From Sedimentisphaerales bacterium (GTDB lineage: Bacteria > Planctomycetota > Phycisphaerae > Sedimentisphaerales > SG8-4): a DNA stretch of 14,476 nt. The position numbers and the translations under genes are program-made. The notes under the pieces were generated by a model, which saw only the letters and a list, made by a program, of their open reading frames with translations, was not told the DNA's origin and did not search any database. Of this stretch, positions 13,616-14,476 are shown piece by piece; the first letter of the stretch is position 1, and the number at the start of each line of letters is the position of its first letter. The stretch lies in contig JAFGCA010000678.1 of assembly GCA_016932895.1 (NCBI GenBank), positions 1 to 14,476 on the forward strand, read 5' to 3'.

Positions 13616-14476
13616 TTAGAAATCCTCCAATTTCATTTCCGGCGCACCGATGTCCTTCTTGAGCTGTGCCGTCTTCGCGCGGCTCAACTGCAACAGGGCT
13701 TCATAGTCGTGGAGAATCTGGTTGTGACGGTCCACCACGGCGATTCGCTCGGTACAACTGTAACACGGATCGACGGCCGCCAGGGTAATCGTCACGTCCG
13801 CGATGTGCTCGCCGATACACGACGCCTTGAAGGACGGGACATTGACGTAGCTCGGGGCCCTGACCTTATGCCGCACCGGCCGGTTGCCGCCGTCGCTGCG
13901 GACGTAGTGGAAGGTCTCCCCGCGCGGCGCCTCGGCGTGCCCACATCCTTCGCCGGGGGGAATCTCTTTCACTTCCACGGCAACAGGGCCCTTCGGAAGC
14001 TTCTGGACGGCCTGTCGAGCGATCTTGACAGCCTCGATCGTCTCCAGCAGGCGCACTACGGCCTTGGCGAACACGTCGCCTTCCGGCTGGCTGATGACGT
14101 TCCAATCCAGATCGGCGTAGGCCGCGTACGGGTCATCGTGACGCACGTCGATATCGATACCGCTGCCTCGAGCCGTCGGCCCGGTCACGGCGAATTTGAC
14201 ACCATCTTCCTTCTTCAGCACGCCGACGCCCTTGAGCCGGGCATGAATGATCGGGTCGTCGAGGACCGCCTTGGTCAACATCTCGGTCTTCTTCTCGATC
14301 ACGTCCAGCTCTTTGAGGATCTTCGGCGCGAGCTCGTCGGGGACATCCTCCCGGCAGCCGCCCACTTTGACGTTCCCGTAGTTGTTGCGGTTGCCCGTGA
14401 TCTCTTCGAGCAGATCGAGGACGGGCTCGCGGTATTTCCACGCCCACATGAAGACGGTATCGTAGCCGATGAAGTG
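13616..14476 (-). CDS. Group 4 [NiFe]-hydrogenase large (catalytic) subunit, C-terminal part
   Basis: The frame is open to the right edge, giving 286 residues; the N-terminus with the first CxxC lies outside. Reading in from the edge, IGYDTVFMWAWKYREPVLDL and EITGNRNNYG match HycE/MbhL/NuoD. TGPTARGSGIDIDVR is the conserved glycine/arginine segment. Near the end, DPCYSCTER is the DPCxxC motif whose two cysteines ligate nickel, so this is a true hydrogenase and not a complex I NuoD or a cysteine-less Ehr protein. A 42-residue tail follows the R, expected to be cut off by the operon's HycI-type protease after the arginine. It catalyses 2H+ + 2e- to H2 or the reverse. The ND5-like gene follows after one base. 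Confidence 0.92.
   Translation of the reverse strand, partial: HFIGYDTVFMWAWKYREPVLDLLEEITGNRNNYGNVKVGGCREDVPDELAPKILKELDVIEKKTEMLTKAVLDDPIIHARLKGVGVLKKEDGVKFAVTGPTARGSGIDIDVRHDDPYAAYADLDWNVISQPEGDVFAKAVVRLLETIEAVKIARQAVQKLPKGPVAVEVKEIPPGEGCGHAEAPRGETFHYVRSDGGNRPVRHKVRAPSYVNVPSFKASCIGEHIADVTITLAAVDPCYSCTERIAVVDRHNQILHDYEALLQLSRAKTAQLKKDIGAPEMKLEDF
13624..13628 (-). promoter_or_regulatory. Ribosome-binding site deciding the TTG start of the ND5-like gene
   Basis: GGAGG on the minus strand lies within the last codons of the hydrogenase gene, nine bases before TTG 13614. The frame's N-terminus (a hydrophobic helix right after MDRILLYPVF) fits the family only from this start. Confidence 0.6.

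Noticed and set aside
13616..14476. Complex I subunit NuoD or a cysteine-less hydrogenase-related protein
   Set aside because: The intact DPCYSC motif followed by a cleavable tail, and the maturation protease in the operon, point to a real [NiFe]-hydrogenase.

Overview
The window reads as chromosomal DNA of an anaerobic or fermentative bacterium, most likely a planctomycete (Phycisphaerae/Sedimentisphaerales-like). Three things suggest this. At the left edge there is a secreted lamin-tail-domain protein of a type common in that phylum. At 5.3-5.8 kb there are repeats whose translations give the 'NKANL / KQSQ' peptides that recur in planctomycete drafts. There is also a GC-rich group 4 [NiFe]-hydrogenase operon. 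The assignment rests on recognition by eye, not on a search. Every gene I accept lies on the minus strand.

Layout from left to right. 1-232: N-terminus of an exported lamin-tail-domain protein with a near-consensus promoter. 233-651: no gene; it holds that promoter and a stretch with G-runs on the minus strand. 652-1181: a type II toxin-antitoxin pair (addiction-module antitoxin, RelE/ParE toxin) sharing an ATGA overlap, with a candidate promoter upstream. 1412-4604: a translationally coupled pair, an 875-residue N6-adenine DNA methylase with a TaqI-like specificity region followed one base later by a PIN-domain nuclease. This is a plausible defence module. 4605-5879: no credible gene. It holds a methylase promoter candidate, a plus-strand promoter candidate, two 95-bp inverted-repeat elements and five copies of a short core motif.

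5880-14476 is one leftward operon whose upstream end lies outside the window. In transcription order it contains the hydrogenase large subunit (C-terminal 286 residues, with the DPCxxC nickel ligands), a 620-aa ND5/HyfB-type antiporter subunit, an MbhD+MbhE (DUF4040) protein, MrpB, MrpC, MrpD, MrpE, MrpF, MrpG, a 2x[4Fe-4S] ferredoxin subunit, a HycI-type maturation protease and a helical protein of unknown function. Genes overlap or are a few bases apart except for gaps of about 20-30 bp around mrpE and mrpG and 132 bp before the last gene.

How they work together (inference from families): electrons from ferredoxin or another donor pass through the polyferredoxin-type subunit and an off-window small subunit to the NiFe site and reduce protons to H2, or run in reverse. 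The Mrp-type membrane arm couples this to Na+/H+ movement. The protease matures the large subunit by removing its C-terminal tail. The antiporter genes run in canonical mrpABCDEFG order, with mrpA replaced by two separate genes.
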